64,000 bases of DNA. Source: Solwaraspora sp. WMMD406. GTDB lineage: Bacteria; Actinomycetota; Actinomycetes; Mycobacteriales; Micromonosporaceae. Shown piece after piece: positions 50,023 through 58,079 of the stretch (its first letter is position 1; each line of letters opens with the position of its first letter). A program made the position numbers and the translations under genes. Location of the stretch: the NCBI RefSeq assembly GCF_029626025.1, contig NZ_JARUBF010000001.1, positions 2,480,001-2,544,000 of the forward strand, written 5' to 3'. The notes below the pieces were generated by a model. It did no database searches, had not been told where the DNA came from, and saw nothing but the letters and a program-made list of their open reading frames with translations.

Positions 50023-50805
50023 TCAGTGCTCCTGTCCGTCGGTGGAGTCGGTCGGGGCGTCGATCGGGGCATCGGCGGGTGCGTCCGTCGGTGCGATCTC
50101 GGTGACGCCGAGTGCGCGCAGCAGTGCGCGCCGCAGGGCGAGCAGGCGGGGCTGGTCGAGGGCGCGCGGCCGGGGCACGTCGACGTCGAAGGCCTCGGCG
50201 ATGTGTCCGTCGCGCAGCACCAGTGCCCGGTCGGCGAGTAGCAGCGCCTCGTCGACGTCGTGGGTGACCAGCAGGACGGCCGGCCGGTGGTCGGTCCACA
50301 GTTGGGCGACGAGCGCCTGGACCTTGATCCGGGTGAGCGCGTCGAGGGCACCGAACGGTTCGTCGAGCAGCAGCAGATCCGGGGTACGGACCAGCGCGCG
50401 GGCCAGTGCGACCCGCTGCGACTCCCCGCCGGACAACGTGCGTGGCCAGGCGTCGGCGTGCCCGGCGAGGCCGACCTCGTCCAGCGCGGCCAGTGCCCTG
50501 GCCCGCAGGTCGCGGCCGGACAGGCCGAGGGTGACGTTGCGCCAGACCCGGCTCCAGGGCAGCAGCCGGTGTTCCTGGAAGACGATGGCGCGTCGAGCAG
50601 GTACGTGGAACCGGCCGGTGGCCTCGCGGTCCAGTCCGGCGACCGCCCGCAGCAGGGTGCTCTTGCCGGATCCGCTGGCACCGAGCAGCGCCACGAATTC
50701 ACCGGGTGCGATGTCGAGGTCGACGCCGTGCAGGACGGTTCGTCCGGCGTACGCGCGGCCGGCGTCGCGGACGCTGACGGTCGGGGCGAGCGTGGTGCTG
50801 GTCAT
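50023..50805 (-). CDS. sulfonate-type ABC transporter ATPase (SsuB/TauB-like)
   Basis: This 260-aa ATPase has Walker A GASGSGKST, Q-loop VFQEHRLLPWSRV, signature LSGGESQR, Walker B with LLLLDEPFGALDALTR and H-loop THDVDEALLLADR. These are the typical nitrate/sulfonate/taurine importer sequences. The C-terminus carries a low-complexity APTDAPADAPIDAPT tail. It works with the permease 3 bp upstream. Confidence 0.9.
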   Translation of the reverse strand: MTSTTLAPTVSVRDAGRAYAGRTVLHGVDLDIAPGEFVALLGASGSGKSTLLRAVAGLDREATGRFHVPARRAIVFQEHRLLPWSRVWRNVTLGLSGRDLRARALAALDEVGLAGHADAWPRTLSGGESQRVALARALVRTPDLLLLDEPFGALDALTRIKVQALVAQLWTDHRPAVLLVTHDVDEALLLADRALVLRDGHIAEAFDVDVPRPRALDQPRLLALRRALLRALGVTEIAPTDAPADAPIDAPTDSTDGQEH

Positions 50806-50807
50806 GA

Positions 50808-51674
50808 TCACTCTCCGGAGAACCCGCGGCGCCAGGCGAGCGCCGGACGTTCGATGAACCGGACGAACAGGTCGGTGCCGAGTCCGAGCAGGGCGTAGAT
50901 GACGAGGACCACGAAGATCACGTCGGTACGGAGGAACTCGCGGGCGTCGTTCATCAGGAAGCCGACGCCGGAGATGGTGGCGGTCTGCTCGGCCACGACC
51001 AGGCTGAGCCAGCCGATGCCGAGCGCCTGGCGCAGGCCGACCAGGATCTGCGGCAGGGCACCGGGCAGGATGACCCGACTGATCAGCCCCCACCGGCCGA
51101 CGCCGCAGGAGCGCGCCGATTCGACGAGCCGTTCGTCGACGTTGCGGATGCCGTGCAGCACGTTGAGGTAGAGCGGGAAGACCGGCCCGATCGCGATGAG
51201 CGCGATCTTCGAGGTCTCACCGATGCCGAACCAGATGATGAAGATCGGCACCAGGGCGAGGTGCGGCAGCATTCGCAGCGACTGGATCGGTGCGTCGACG
51301 ATGTCCTCGGCCAGTCGGATCAGCCCGGCGGCCAGACCCAGCGCCAGCCCGGCGCTGAGGCCGATGGCGAGTCCTTTCGCGACCCGCCCGAGGGAGACCC
51401 CGAGGTGGTGGGCGAGCGCGCCGGAGCTGATCAGCTCGACCGCTGCGGCGTAGACCTCGGTGGGGGAGGGCGTCGTGTTGCCCAGCCAGCCGGCGCTCGC
51501 CCCGGCCTGCCAGAACGCCAGTACGGCGACCAGCCCGGTCAGCCGTCGTGCCGGGGTGAGGGTCCGCGCGGCCCGCCGCCACCGCGACGGTGCCGGTGGC
51601 GGCGATGGCGGTGCGGCGGAAGGGGACCGGGTGAACAGGGATGCTGGTCGTTGGTCGAGGACTCCAGCGGACAT
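50808..51674 (-). CDS. sulfonate-type ABC transporter permease (SsuC/TauC-like)
   Basis: This 288-aa membrane protein has about six helices. Family motifs are TPSPTEVYAAAVEL, MLPHLALVPIFIIWFGIGE, ESARSCGVGRWGLISRVILPGALP (the EAA loop) and GWLSLVVAEQ. ATG 51674 is preceded by GAAGGAG. It is the first protein-coding gene of the operon apart from a small leader frame. An unusually long leader of about 365 nt separates it from the putative operator at 52039. Confidence 0.9.
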   Translation of the reverse strand: MSAGVLDQRPASLFTRSPSAAPPSPPPAPSRWRRAARTLTPARRLTGLVAVLAFWQAGASAGWLGNTTPSPTEVYAAAVELISSGALAHHLGVSLGRVAKGLAIGLSAGLALGLAAGLIRLAEDIVDAPIQSLRMLPHLALVPIFIIWFGIGETSKIALIAIGPVFPLYLNVLHGIRNVDERLVESARSCGVGRWGLISRVILPGALPQILVGLRQALGIGWLSLVVAEQTATISGVGFLMNDAREFLRTDVIFVVLVIYALLGLGTDLFVRFIERPALAWRRGFSGE

Positions 51675-51919
51675 GGCGTCTCCTTCGCGGGCGGCGTCGG
51701 GGTAGGTGACGGCACCGCGCGGTGGGCTGCGGCGGGGGCGGTCGGCCGGCGGTCGGGCTGCGGGATCGGTGCCGAGAGCGCGCCGGGTGGTGCCGACAGG
51801 TCGACGGCCGCGGCTTGAGTGGTGCGTGGCACGCCGGTCGTCGTCGACCGGGCGTGTGCGGTGGTGGTGAGCGGTGCGCGGTGGCGTACGCGGCGCTGGG
51901 TCAGCGCGGCGCGGGGTGG

Positions 51920-52015
51920 TCAGCGGCAGTGGCCGCGCGCGCCGGTCCAGCCCCGGGCGCAACCCCGCGAGACCGCCAGCGCGGTCGCGTCGAGTCGGCT
52001 CTCCGTGCTGCTCAT
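51920..52015 (-). CDS. candidate cysteine-containing leader peptide
   Basis: This is a 31-codon frame starting MSSTESRLDATAL, with Cys codons at 19 and 30, the second next to the stop (GHCR). It begins 24 nt downstream of the operator, with GAGG 9-12 nt before the ATG. Actinobacterial sulfur operons are often preceded by short leader peptides with C-terminal Cys that sense cysteine supply during translation. This one does not have the common RRHVDL core, so the call is tentative. Confidence 0.4.
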   Translation of the reverse strand: MSSTESRLDATALAVSRGCARGWTGARGHCR

Positions 52016-52038
52016 GCACCGAGCCTCAACCAAGCAAA

Positions 52039-52055
52039 CCTATCTGTCAAGTAGG
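52039..52055. promoter_or_regulatory. sulfur-regulon palindrome, site 1 (sulfonate operon)
   Basis: CCTATCTGTCAAGTAGG: 17 bp, with CCTAT/GTAGG ends and symmetric inner bases (CCTAYYTG-T-CARRTAGG). It lies immediately upstream of the leader frame. The same layout occurs at 53987, 54405 and 60442. Confidence 0.6.
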
Positions 52056-52173
52056 ATATTGCTGGTCGGGACGCAGGTCACTGGACGTGCCGCGACGGAG
52101 GATGAGGTCTGTGTTCGACGAACTACCGACGTCAGGGCTGCCCGACGGGGGCGAACCGCTGACCGTGGGCTGC

Positions 52174-52250
52174 GGCGGAATGTTCGGCCCGTGCCTGCGT
52201 GACGGCGGATTGTTCGGCCCGTGCCTGCGTGACGGGCGAATGTTCGGCCC
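52174..52250. repeat. 30-bp tandem repeat, 2.6 copies
   Basis: A unit of GGCGGAATGTTCGGCCCGTG followed by CCTGCGTGAC occurs at 52174-52203 and 52204-52233 (one base different), then partly at 52234-52250. It lies downstream of the regulator gene at 52305 and upstream of the sulfonate promoter. Confidence 0.9.
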
Positions 52251-52304
52251 TGCCGACAGCGGGCCGGGTGCGGACCGTGCCGCACCCGGCCAACAGCCGA
52301 GCGG

Positions 52305-52949
52305 CTAGCCCCGGTCGATGTCGATGTTCACCCCGTCGGTGAGCCGGTAGCCTATTCCGTACACGGTCGTCACGAGCGCGACGTCGTCGCCGAACTTGGC
52401 CCGCAGCCGTCGGACGTGGACGTCGACCGTACGCAGCCCTGCGTGGGTGTGTCCCCACACGTGGTCGAGCAGTTGCAATCGGGTGAACACCCGCGCGGGA
52501 TGCTCGGCCAGGAACAGCAACAGCTCGTACTCGAGGCGGCTGAGGTCCAGCGGCATACCGTCGAACGTGACCACCCGTGGCGCCGTTCGGATGCCGATCC
52601 GGCCCTGACCCGCAGCCGGAGCTGTCGCTGCCAGCTGGCGGCCGTTGGATTCCACCGTCGATGTCCAGGTGGTGGTGTCGGGCCAGCTGATCGACGTTTC
52701 GATGCCGGTGCCGGCGGCGAGATCCTGCAGCGCCCGCAGTAACCGGTCCTGCGCCTGACCACCGGCCAGCCGAAGCGAGATGGTGACCTGGACGTCGCTG
52801 CCTGCGTCCAGCGGGCCGGAGGGCACCGGTGGCGTCCGGCGGAGGATCCGGCCCCGCTTGTATGTCGGGCTGTTGGCGTGGGCAGCGGGGATGCGGGTCG
52901 GGGAAATGTGGGTGATGGATGCTGGCCCGGTGGTGCTGACGGCGGACAT
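52305..52949 (-). CDS. winged-helix (OmpR-type) regulator without receiver domain
   Basis: This 214-aa protein has a C-terminal OmpR/PhoB DNA-binding winged helix (about 115-212): LDLSRLEYELLLFLAEHPARV as alpha-loop start (quoted LDLSRLEYELLLFLAEHP), QLLDHVWG, VDVHVRRLRAKFG and VYGIGYRL. The N-terminus is not a receiver: no phosphorylatable Asp pocket is visible. It has a low-complexity start and a short alpha/beta segment (VQVTISLRLAGGQAQDRLLR). ATG 52949 is preceded by GCAGGAGAAT. It follows the rhodanese gene by 87 bp and faces the sulfonate operon, so it probably controls sulfur genes by a signal other than phosphorylation (inference). Confidence 0.8.
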   Translation of the reverse strand: MSAVSTTGPASITHISPTRIPAAHANSPTYKRGRILRRTPPVPSGPLDAGSDVQVTISLRLAGGQAQDRLLRALQDLAAGTGIETSISWPDTTTWTSTVESNGRQLAATAPAAGQGRIGIRTAPRVVTFDGMPLDLSRLEYELLLFLAEHPARVFTRLQLLDHVWGHTHAGLRTVDVHVRRLRAKFGDDVALVTTVYGIGYRLTDGVNIDIDRG

Positions 52950-53036
52950 GATTCTCCTGCCTGTGCCGAGGTGGCGGTGGTGTGCCACACGGGATGTGGT
53001 TGATCGGGCGTCGATCCGGCCACGTTGCCGGGCCTG

Positions 53037-53450
53037 TCAGCGGTGCGGGTTGACCACCGGCAGCCCGGCGGCCTGCCAGGCGGCGAAACCGCCGGCCAGG
53101 TCGGTGGCCCTGGGCAGGCCGATGCCCTGAAGCGAGGCGGCTGCTAACGAGGAGGCGTACCCTTCCTGGCAGACGATGATCGGCCACAGTCGCGGGTCGT
53201 CGGCGATTGCGATCCGGGCAGCGCTGCGGGGGTCGAGCCGCCATTCCAGGACGTTGCGTTCGATCACGTACGCGTCTGGTATCTCGCCGAACTCCGCGCG
53301 CTGGGCGATCGGCCGGATGTCGACCAGGATGGCCTGCCCGTCGCGCTGGGCGTGGTGGGCGGTGACCGGGTCGACCCGGTCCAGCCGGTCACGGACCTGG
53401 TCGAGCAACCGGTCGATGCCGGGGCCGGGCTGCTCCGGCTGTCGGGTCAC
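53037..53450 (-). CDS. rhodanese-domain protein
   Basis: This 137-aa single rhodanese domain has ILVDIRPIAQRAEFGEIPDA near 43-62 and the active loop IIVCQEGYASSLAA with catalytic Cys near 94. AGGFAAWQAAGLPV closes the fold. It handles persulfide sulfur, for example sulfur from cysteine oxidation or thiosulfate. GTG 53450 overlaps the stop of the cysteine-dioxygenase-like gene by 4 bp, so the two proteins are made together. Confidence 0.85.
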   Translation of the reverse strand: MTRQPEQPGPGIDRLLDQVRDRLDRVDPVTAHHAQRDGQAILVDIRPIAQRAEFGEIPDAYVIERNVLEWRLDPRSAARIAIADDPRLWPIIVCQEGYASSLAAASLQGIGLPRATDLAGGFAAWQAAGLPVVNPHR

Positions 53451-53926
53451 CACTGGGCACCGGCCCGGTCGACGGCGAGCACCTGCAGCCCGGCGTCGGT
53501 CAACTCGTACCGGGTCATCGTGCGTAGCGCCGGCCCGTAGACGTGGATGCTGATGGCCGGCTGCCCGGTGCGGTTGGTGACCCGGTGGATGTGGCGTGGC
53601 CCGAACCGGTGCCCGGAGCCGGCGGCGACGTCGCGGGTGGTGACCACCGGACCGGGGTGGTTCAGCGTCCGTCTGGTGACCACCTCCTCGGTCAGGCGTC
53701 CGGAGAGGACATAGAGCGCTCCGGCGGAGCCGCCGTGATCGTGCAGCTCGGTTGCCTGGCCGGGCAGCCAGGTCAGCAGCCACGCCTCGCTGTCGGGCTC
53801 GGCGACGATCCGGTGGTACCACCGGGCGGTGAGGCTGAAGCGGGGCGCGACCGGCCAACTTTCCGGGTCGGCGGCTATCCGGGCGGCGGTCGCCAGGTGG
53901 TCGGTGCGGGTCTCGGTGGTGATCAA
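53447..53926 (-). CDS. cysteine dioxygenase-like cupin protein
   Basis: This 159-aa cupin has the metal motif HDHGGSAGALYVLSGRL (H-x-H and a Glu further on, about 65-85) and a second motif GPRHIHRV (about 112-119), with RMTRYELT-like cysteine dioxygenase features at the end. It would oxidise cysteine or a related thiol to the sulfinate. TTG 53926 is the start favoured by AGGAG 5 nt upstream. The 17-bp operator at 53987 is 60 nt before it. It opens the operon with the rhodanese and regulator genes. Confidence 0.8.
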   Translation of the reverse strand: MITTETRTDHLATAARIAADPESWPVAPRFSLTARWYHRIVAEPDSEAWLLTWLPGQATELHDHGGSAGALYVLSGRLTEEVVTRRTLNHPGPVVTTRDVAAGSGHRFGPRHIHRVTNRTGQPAISIHVYGPALRTMTRYELTDAGLQVLAVDRAGAQW

Positions 53927-53986
53927 AGCTGCTCCTGGTAGTCGGCGCCGCCTGCTTGTCGTAGCGGCGAAGTCAAACCCTCTACT

Positions 53987-54003
53987 CCTATCTACACAAT
54001 AGG
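53987..54003. promoter_or_regulatory. sulfur-regulon palindrome, site 2 (cysteine dioxygenase operon)
   Basis: CCTATCTACACAATAGG: perfect CCTAT/ATAGG ends 7 bp apart, 60 nt before the TTG start of the cysteine-dioxygenase-like gene. Confidence 0.65.
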
Positions 54004-54404
54004 AATTTGTACCCGGTGTCGGGCAGTAACGGGTTGATTCGCACGCGCTGGATCGGCGAGAGGGCGGGGCAATCGTGTCGTGGGTGCTCAACTGGCTGCG
54101 CTCGGCGCGAAACGGCCGAAGATCGATGTGACTACAGCTCAGCGAGGACAGCGCGCACTGGCGCAACGGACAAGATCGATCACCGGGCGGGAGGTCAGCG
54201 TGATGCCCTGGTGTGCCATGCCCTCATGCTGGCGCAGCGGACGCTGTCCATCCAAGCCCGTACCGAAATGTGGGAATCTGCGAGAGTTGGTCGTCCTGCG
54301 GTCTTGATTTCTCTATCGGAAGGTTAGGAACGTGCGGGCGCTTCCATCGATGCCCGGTCGCGGTGGGGCGGCGCTGATTGTGGCCGGCGCCACAACCTAT
54401 ATTG

Positions 54405-54421
54405 CCTACCGGCGTTATAGG
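54405..54421. promoter_or_regulatory. sulfur-regulon palindrome, site 3 (SfnB/SsuE operon)
   Basis: CCTACCGGCGTTATAGG: CCTAC/ATAGG ends with the same 7-bp spacing, 43 nt before the ATG of the SfnB-like gene. An additional CCTAT half lies at 54396-54400. Confidence 0.6.
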
Positions 54422-54464
54422 TATAGTGGCGACACGCTGCTGAGCTGCCCGATCAGGAGATTCC

Positions 54465-55733
54465 ATGTCCCGCATCACCAACGACGCACCACGAAGCAGC
54501 GAACTCCCCGCCGCTCGATCAGCGCCTGCCCACATCGGTCCGTCCGCCCTTCCCGACACCGCGCTCATCGGCGACGACGCCGAGGCGGTGTCGGTGGCCC
54601 GCGAACTCGCCGCCGAGTTCTCCGTCGGCGCGGCGCAGCGTGACGCGCAGCGCCGGCCACCGGTCGCCGAGCTCACCCGCCTCTCCGCCAGCGGTCTGCT
54701 CGGCATCACCGTCCCGGCGGCGTACGGGGGAGCGGACGTCAGCGCACAGACGTTCGCCGAGGTGGTGCGGCTGCTCGCCACCGGCGACCCGAACATCGCC
54801 CAGATCCCGGCGAGCCACTTCGTCTACGTCAACGTGCTTCGCCAGCAGGGCACCGAACAGCAGCAACGGTTCTTCTTCGCCGAGATCCTCGCCGGGCGAC
54901 GCTTCGGCAACGCCCAGTCCGAGGCCGGCACCCGGCACGTCCAGGACTACCGCACCCGGCTCACCGCAGACGGCGACGGCTACCTGCTGACCGGAGTCAA
55001 GCACTACAGCACCGGAGCGCTGTACGCCGACTGGATCCCGGTCCTCGCCCGAGGCGACGACGAGCAGTTGTACGTCGCCTACGTGCCGGCAGGGGCACCC
55101 GGGTTGACTGTCCGCGACGACTGGAACGGCATGGGCCAGCGGACCACCGCCAGTGGCACCGTCGAACTCGACCGGGTGCGGGTGCCCGCCGACCGGGTCG
55201 TGCCACACCACCTGACCTTCACCGGTCCGCAACTGCACGGGGCGTACGCCCAGCTCATCCACACCGCCATCGACGCCGGGATCGCGCGTGCCGCGCTCGA
55301 CGAGACCGGCGAGTTCGTTCGGACGAAGACCCGGCCGTGGGCCGAGAGCGGCGTCGACCGGGCAGCGGACGATCCGTTGCTCATCCAACGTTTCGGCGAA
55401 CTGGCCGTACAGGTCAGGTCGGCCGAGGCGCTGCTCGCCGAGGCCGGCCGGGCGATCGACGCTGCCCGTGCCGAGCTCACCGACGACAGCGCCGCCGCCG
55501 CGTCGATCGCGGTAGCCGTCGCCAAGGCCGTCGCTGACAACGCCGCCATCGACGTGACCAGCGCCTTGTTCGAACTCGGCGGTACGCGGTCCAGCCTCGA
55601 CCCGCTCAATCTGCACCGGCACTGGCGCAACGCCCGCACCCACACCCTCCACGACCCGGTCCGCTGGAAGTTGCAGCACATCGGACGGTACGACCTCAAC
55701 GGCACCCGCCCACCCCGACACGGGCTGATCTGA
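54465..55733 (+). CDS. SfnB/DszC-like flavin-dependent monooxygenase (acyl-CoA dehydrogenase fold)
   Basis: This 422-aa protein of the acyl-CoA dehydrogenase superfamily belongs to the sulfur-acquisition SfnB branch. It shows LSASGLLGITVPAAYGGADV, FGNAQSEAGTRHVQDYRTRL, GVKHYSTGALYADWI, GMGQRTTASGTVELD and a C-terminal FELGGTRSSLDPLNLHRHWR. The usual catalytic Glu of acyl-CoA dehydrogenases is not needed in this branch. It would use FMNH2 to oxygenate a sulfone or sulfonate and free sulfite. ATG 54465 is preceded by AGGAG. The FMN reductase gene follows after 16 bp. Confidence 0.85.
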   Translation: MSRITNDAPRSSELPAARSAPAHIGPSALPDTALIGDDAEAVSVARELAAEFSVGAAQRDAQRRPPVAELTRLSASGLLGITVPAAYGGADVSAQTFAEVVRLLATGDPNIAQIPASHFVYVNVLRQQGTEQQQRFFFAEILAGRRFGNAQSEAGTRHVQDYRTRLTADGDGYLLTGVKHYSTGALYADWIPVLARGDDEQLYVAYVPAGAPGLTVRDDWNGMGQRTTASGTVELDRVRVPADRVVPHHLTFTGPQLHGAYAQLIHTAIDAGIARAALDETGEFVRTKTRPWAESGVDRAADDPLLIQRFGELAVQVRSAEALLAEAGRAIDAARAELTDDSAAAASIAVAVAKAVADNAAIDVTSALFELGGTRSSLDPLNLHRHWRNARTHTLHDPVRWKLQHIGRYDLNGTRPPRHGLI

Positions 55734-55749
55734 TCCGCCGAGGAGCACC

Positions 55750-56310
55750 ATGTTCACCATCCTGACCATCTCCGGATCGCCCTCCGCCACCTCCCGTACC
55801 GCCGCCGTGCTGGACCTGGTGTCCGCCACGGTGACCGACGCCGGACACCAGGTACGGCTGCTGTCGGTACGTGACCTGCCCCCGGAAGCGCTGTTCGGGG
55901 CCGACCCGAACCATCCGGCGATCCGCGCGGCGGCCGCCCAGGTGGCCGCCGCCGACGGACTGGTGATCGCCACCCCGGTGTACAAAGCGGCGTACAGCGG
56001 TGTGCTGAAGTCACTGCTGGACCTGTTGCCGCAGTTCGCCCTCGCCGGCAAGGTGGTGCTGCCGCTGGCCACCGGCGGCACGCTCGCGCATGTGCTGGCG
56101 TTGGACTACGCACTGCGGCCGGTGCTGTCGTCGATGGGTGCCGACCACATCGTCGCCGGCTACTTCCTGCCTGAGCAGGCGCTGGGTCCGGTGGTCGCCG
56201 GCGGTGTGCGGGTCGAACCGGCGGCTCGGGCCCGTTTGGACGAGGTCGTCGACGGCTTTCTCGCCGCCTTGGACCGCCGAGGGCCGCTGCCGATCCTGCT
56301 CGCCTCCTGA
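55750..56310 (+). CDS. NAD(P)H-dependent FMN reductase (SsuE family)
   Basis: This 186-aa flavodoxin-like reductase has the start ISGSPSATSRT, TPVYKAAYSGVLKSLLDLLP (the SsuE substrate loop) and LATGGTLAHVLALDYALRPV. It supplies reduced FMN to the SfnB-like monooxygenase encoded just upstream. ATG 55750 follows GGAG. The gene ends 20 bp from the convergent TSUP gene. Confidence 0.9.
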   Translation: MFTILTISGSPSATSRTAAVLDLVSATVTDAGHQVRLLSVRDLPPEALFGADPNHPAIRAAAAQVAAADGLVIATPVYKAAYSGVLKSLLDLLPQFALAGKVVLPLATGGTLAHVLALDYALRPVLSSMGADHIVAGYFLPEQALGPVVAGGVRVEPAARARLDEVVDGFLAALDRRGPLPILLAS

Positions 56311-56330
56311 CGAACGTCGTCGCGCGCGCT

Positions 56331-57134
56331 TCACCCGGCCAGCCGCAGCGCGCCGAGGACGACCAGCGCCGCCAGGCCGGTCCGTAGCAGCCGGTCCGGC
56401 ACCCGGGGTGCGAACCGTACGGCCAGCCATGACCCGACCAGTCCGCCGGCACCGAGCGCCAGCCCGATCGGCCAGTGCGGTGTCTGCACCCGGGTTGCCC
56501 CGGCGAGGTCGGCGACGGCGTACGTGGCCAGCCCGGTGACCGACACCGTCAACGTGGTGAGCAGTGCCGCCCCGGCGACCCGGCTGGTCGGCCAGCCGGT
56601 GACCAGCAGCGCCGCCGGGGCGGCCAGCACCGCCCCGCCGAGGCCGTAGAAGCCGCCGAGCGCGCCGCTGGCCAGCCCGGTGACCACCAGCACGGTGGTC
56701 ACCACCATGCTGGCGGTCACCGCCGGCCCGGCCAGTTGCCGGGCCGACCGGGCACCGCGTGGCCGGGGCAGCAGCAGGCTCGCCCCGACGGCGACCAGCA
56801 GCCCGGCGACCAGGTATCGGAAGATCGGCGAGTCGCCGAGCCAGAAGACGTTCGCCAGCGCGCCGGCCACGGCCGCCGGTGCGGCGGTGCCGGCCAGCAG
56901 CAGCGCCAGTCGCCGGTCCAGGCTGTGCTGGCGGACGTGCCGGGCGATCCCGGCCGGTGTGGAGACGATGTTGAACAGCAGGTTGGTGGCGCTCGCCACG
57001 GTCGGCGGCAACCCGAACGCGGTGAGCAGTACCGGAAGTAGCAGCAGCCCGCCGGAGACTCCGGTCGGGGTGCCCAGGGCCGCCGCCAGCGCTCCGGCGC
57101 CGACGGCGGCCGTCAGGATCCACGGATCGGTCAT
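56331..57134 (-). CDS. TauE/SafE (TSUP) family sulfite/sulfonate exporter
   Basis: This 267-aa membrane protein has about eight helices and the TSUP marks GVSGGLLLLPVLL, SATNLLFNIVSTPAGI and GGFYGLGGAVLAAP. It probably exports sulfite or a sulfonate by-product and so protects the cell. It follows the sulfonate permease gene by 36 bp. It is the last gene of the Rrf2-headed operon. Confidence 0.85.
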   Translation of the reverse strand: MTDPWILTAAVGAGALAAALGTPTGVSGGLLLLPVLLTAFGLPPTVASATNLLFNIVSTPAGIARHVRQHSLDRRLALLLAGTAAPAAVAGALANVFWLGDSPIFRYLVAGLLVAVGASLLLPRPRGARSARQLAGPAVTASMVVTTVLVVTGLASGALGGFYGLGGAVLAAPAALLVTGWPTSRVAGAALLTTLTVSVTGLATYAVADLAGATRVQTPHWPIGLALGAGGLVGSWLAVRFAPRVPDRLLRTGLAALVVLGALRLAG

Positions 57135-57170
57135 GGGCGGTCGCTGATCAAGGTCCGGGTCAGGACTGGG

Positions 57171-58079
57171 TCAGGACTGGGTCAGGCCCCAACGACGCCG
57201 CAGCGCGTTGTCGACCGCGTTGAAGGCGATGTCCACCAGGATGCCGATCACCAGGATCACGATGATCCAGGCGAGCAGCCGTGGTGCGTTGTTGAACTCG
57301 CGGGCACCCTGCATCAGTGAACCGATCGACCCCTGACCGGCCACGATGACCAGCAGCTCGCCGGCCATCAGGCTGCGCCAGGCGAACGCCCAGCCCTGCT
57401 TGAGCCCGGACACGAACGACGGCAGCGAGGCGGGCAGGATCAGATGCCGGTAGAGCACCAGACCACGCATGCCCAGGGTCTTGCCGACCCGCAGCCAGGT
57501 CCGGGGCACGTAGTCGATGCCGCTGATCAGACCGTTGGCCACCGAGGGCGCGGCGCCGAGTACCACCACGAACAGGATGGTCGTCTCGCTGATCTGGAAC
57601 AGCAGGATCGCGAACGGGAACCAGACGATCGAGGGCATCGTCTGCAGCCCGGTGATCAGTGAACCGATCGCCGCCCGCAGCGGCGCGAACCGGGCGACGG
57701 CGATGCCCACCACGGTGCCGATAGCCACCGCCACCGCGAAGCCGACCAGCGCCCGTTGCAGCGTGATGCCCACCGCCCGGGTGAAGTCGGGTGTGGACAT
57801 CAACCGGGTCAGGTCCTGCAGCACCGTGGCCGGGGCCGGAAGCGCGTACGGTGGCCGCCAGCCAGACAGGAAGACCAGCTGCCAGGCGGCCAGCACGAGC
57901 GCGATCGCCAGTAGCTTCGGCCACATCGACCGCCACAGTCCACCGGCCAACTCCACCGGCCGGCCACGTCGCCGGGCCGGGCCGAGTTCCAGTTGGTCGA
58001 GCCCGCGCACCTGGGCCCCGCTGTTGTCGCCGGTCGTGGACGTCGTCTCGTCGAGGGCGGTACGGGTCTCAGCGGGCAT
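57171..58079 (-). CDS. sulfonate-type ABC transporter permease (second system)
   Basis: This 302-aa membrane protein has the family sequences LPAPATVLQDLTRLM, MPSIVWFPFAILLFQISE, RVGKTLGMRGLVLYRHLILP (EAA loop) and WAFAWRSLMAGELLVI. It overlaps the ATPase gene by 11 bp. A TCAGGACTGGG duplication lies right at its stop codon. It forms the channel of the second importer in the island. Confidence 0.9.
   Translation of the reverse strand: MPAETRTALDETTSTTGDNSGAQVRGLDQLELGPARRRGRPVELAGGLWRSMWPKLLAIALVLAAWQLVFLSGWRPPYALPAPATVLQDLTRLMSTPDFTRAVGITLQRALVGFAVAVAIGTVVGIAVARFAPLRAAIGSLITGLQTMPSIVWFPFAILLFQISETTILFVVVLGAAPSVANGLISGIDYVPRTWLRVGKTLGMRGLVLYRHLILPASLPSFVSGLKQGWAFAWRSLMAGELLVIVAGQGSIGSLMQGAREFNNAPRLLAWIIVILVIGILVDIAFNAVDNALRRRWGLTQS

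Larger units (their letters stand above)
51675..52304. other. 630-bp leader/intergenic region of the sulfonate operon
   Basis: It contains, reading on the reverse strand, the palindromic operator at 52039-52055, a TTGACA box at 52050-52045, a 31-codon leader frame (51920-52015), then about 245 bp before the permease. A 30-bp tandem repeat lies at its right end. No other gene is supported. Confidence 0.5.
53927..54464. promoter_or_regulatory. divergent control region with two sulfur-regulon sites
   Basis: It separates the cysteine-dioxygenase operon (reverse) from the SfnB/SsuE operon (forward) and carries one 17-bp palindrome near each end. About 400 bp between them (54004-54404) hold no recognised gene; the composition is mixed. 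TATAGT at 54422-54427, directly after the right palindrome, is a possible -10 box for the forward operon. Confidence 0.55.

Noticed and set aside
54007-54327. 106-codon forward frame in the divergent sulfur control region
   Set aside because: Composition is not coding-like, there is no ribosome-binding site and it ends before a regulatory palindrome.
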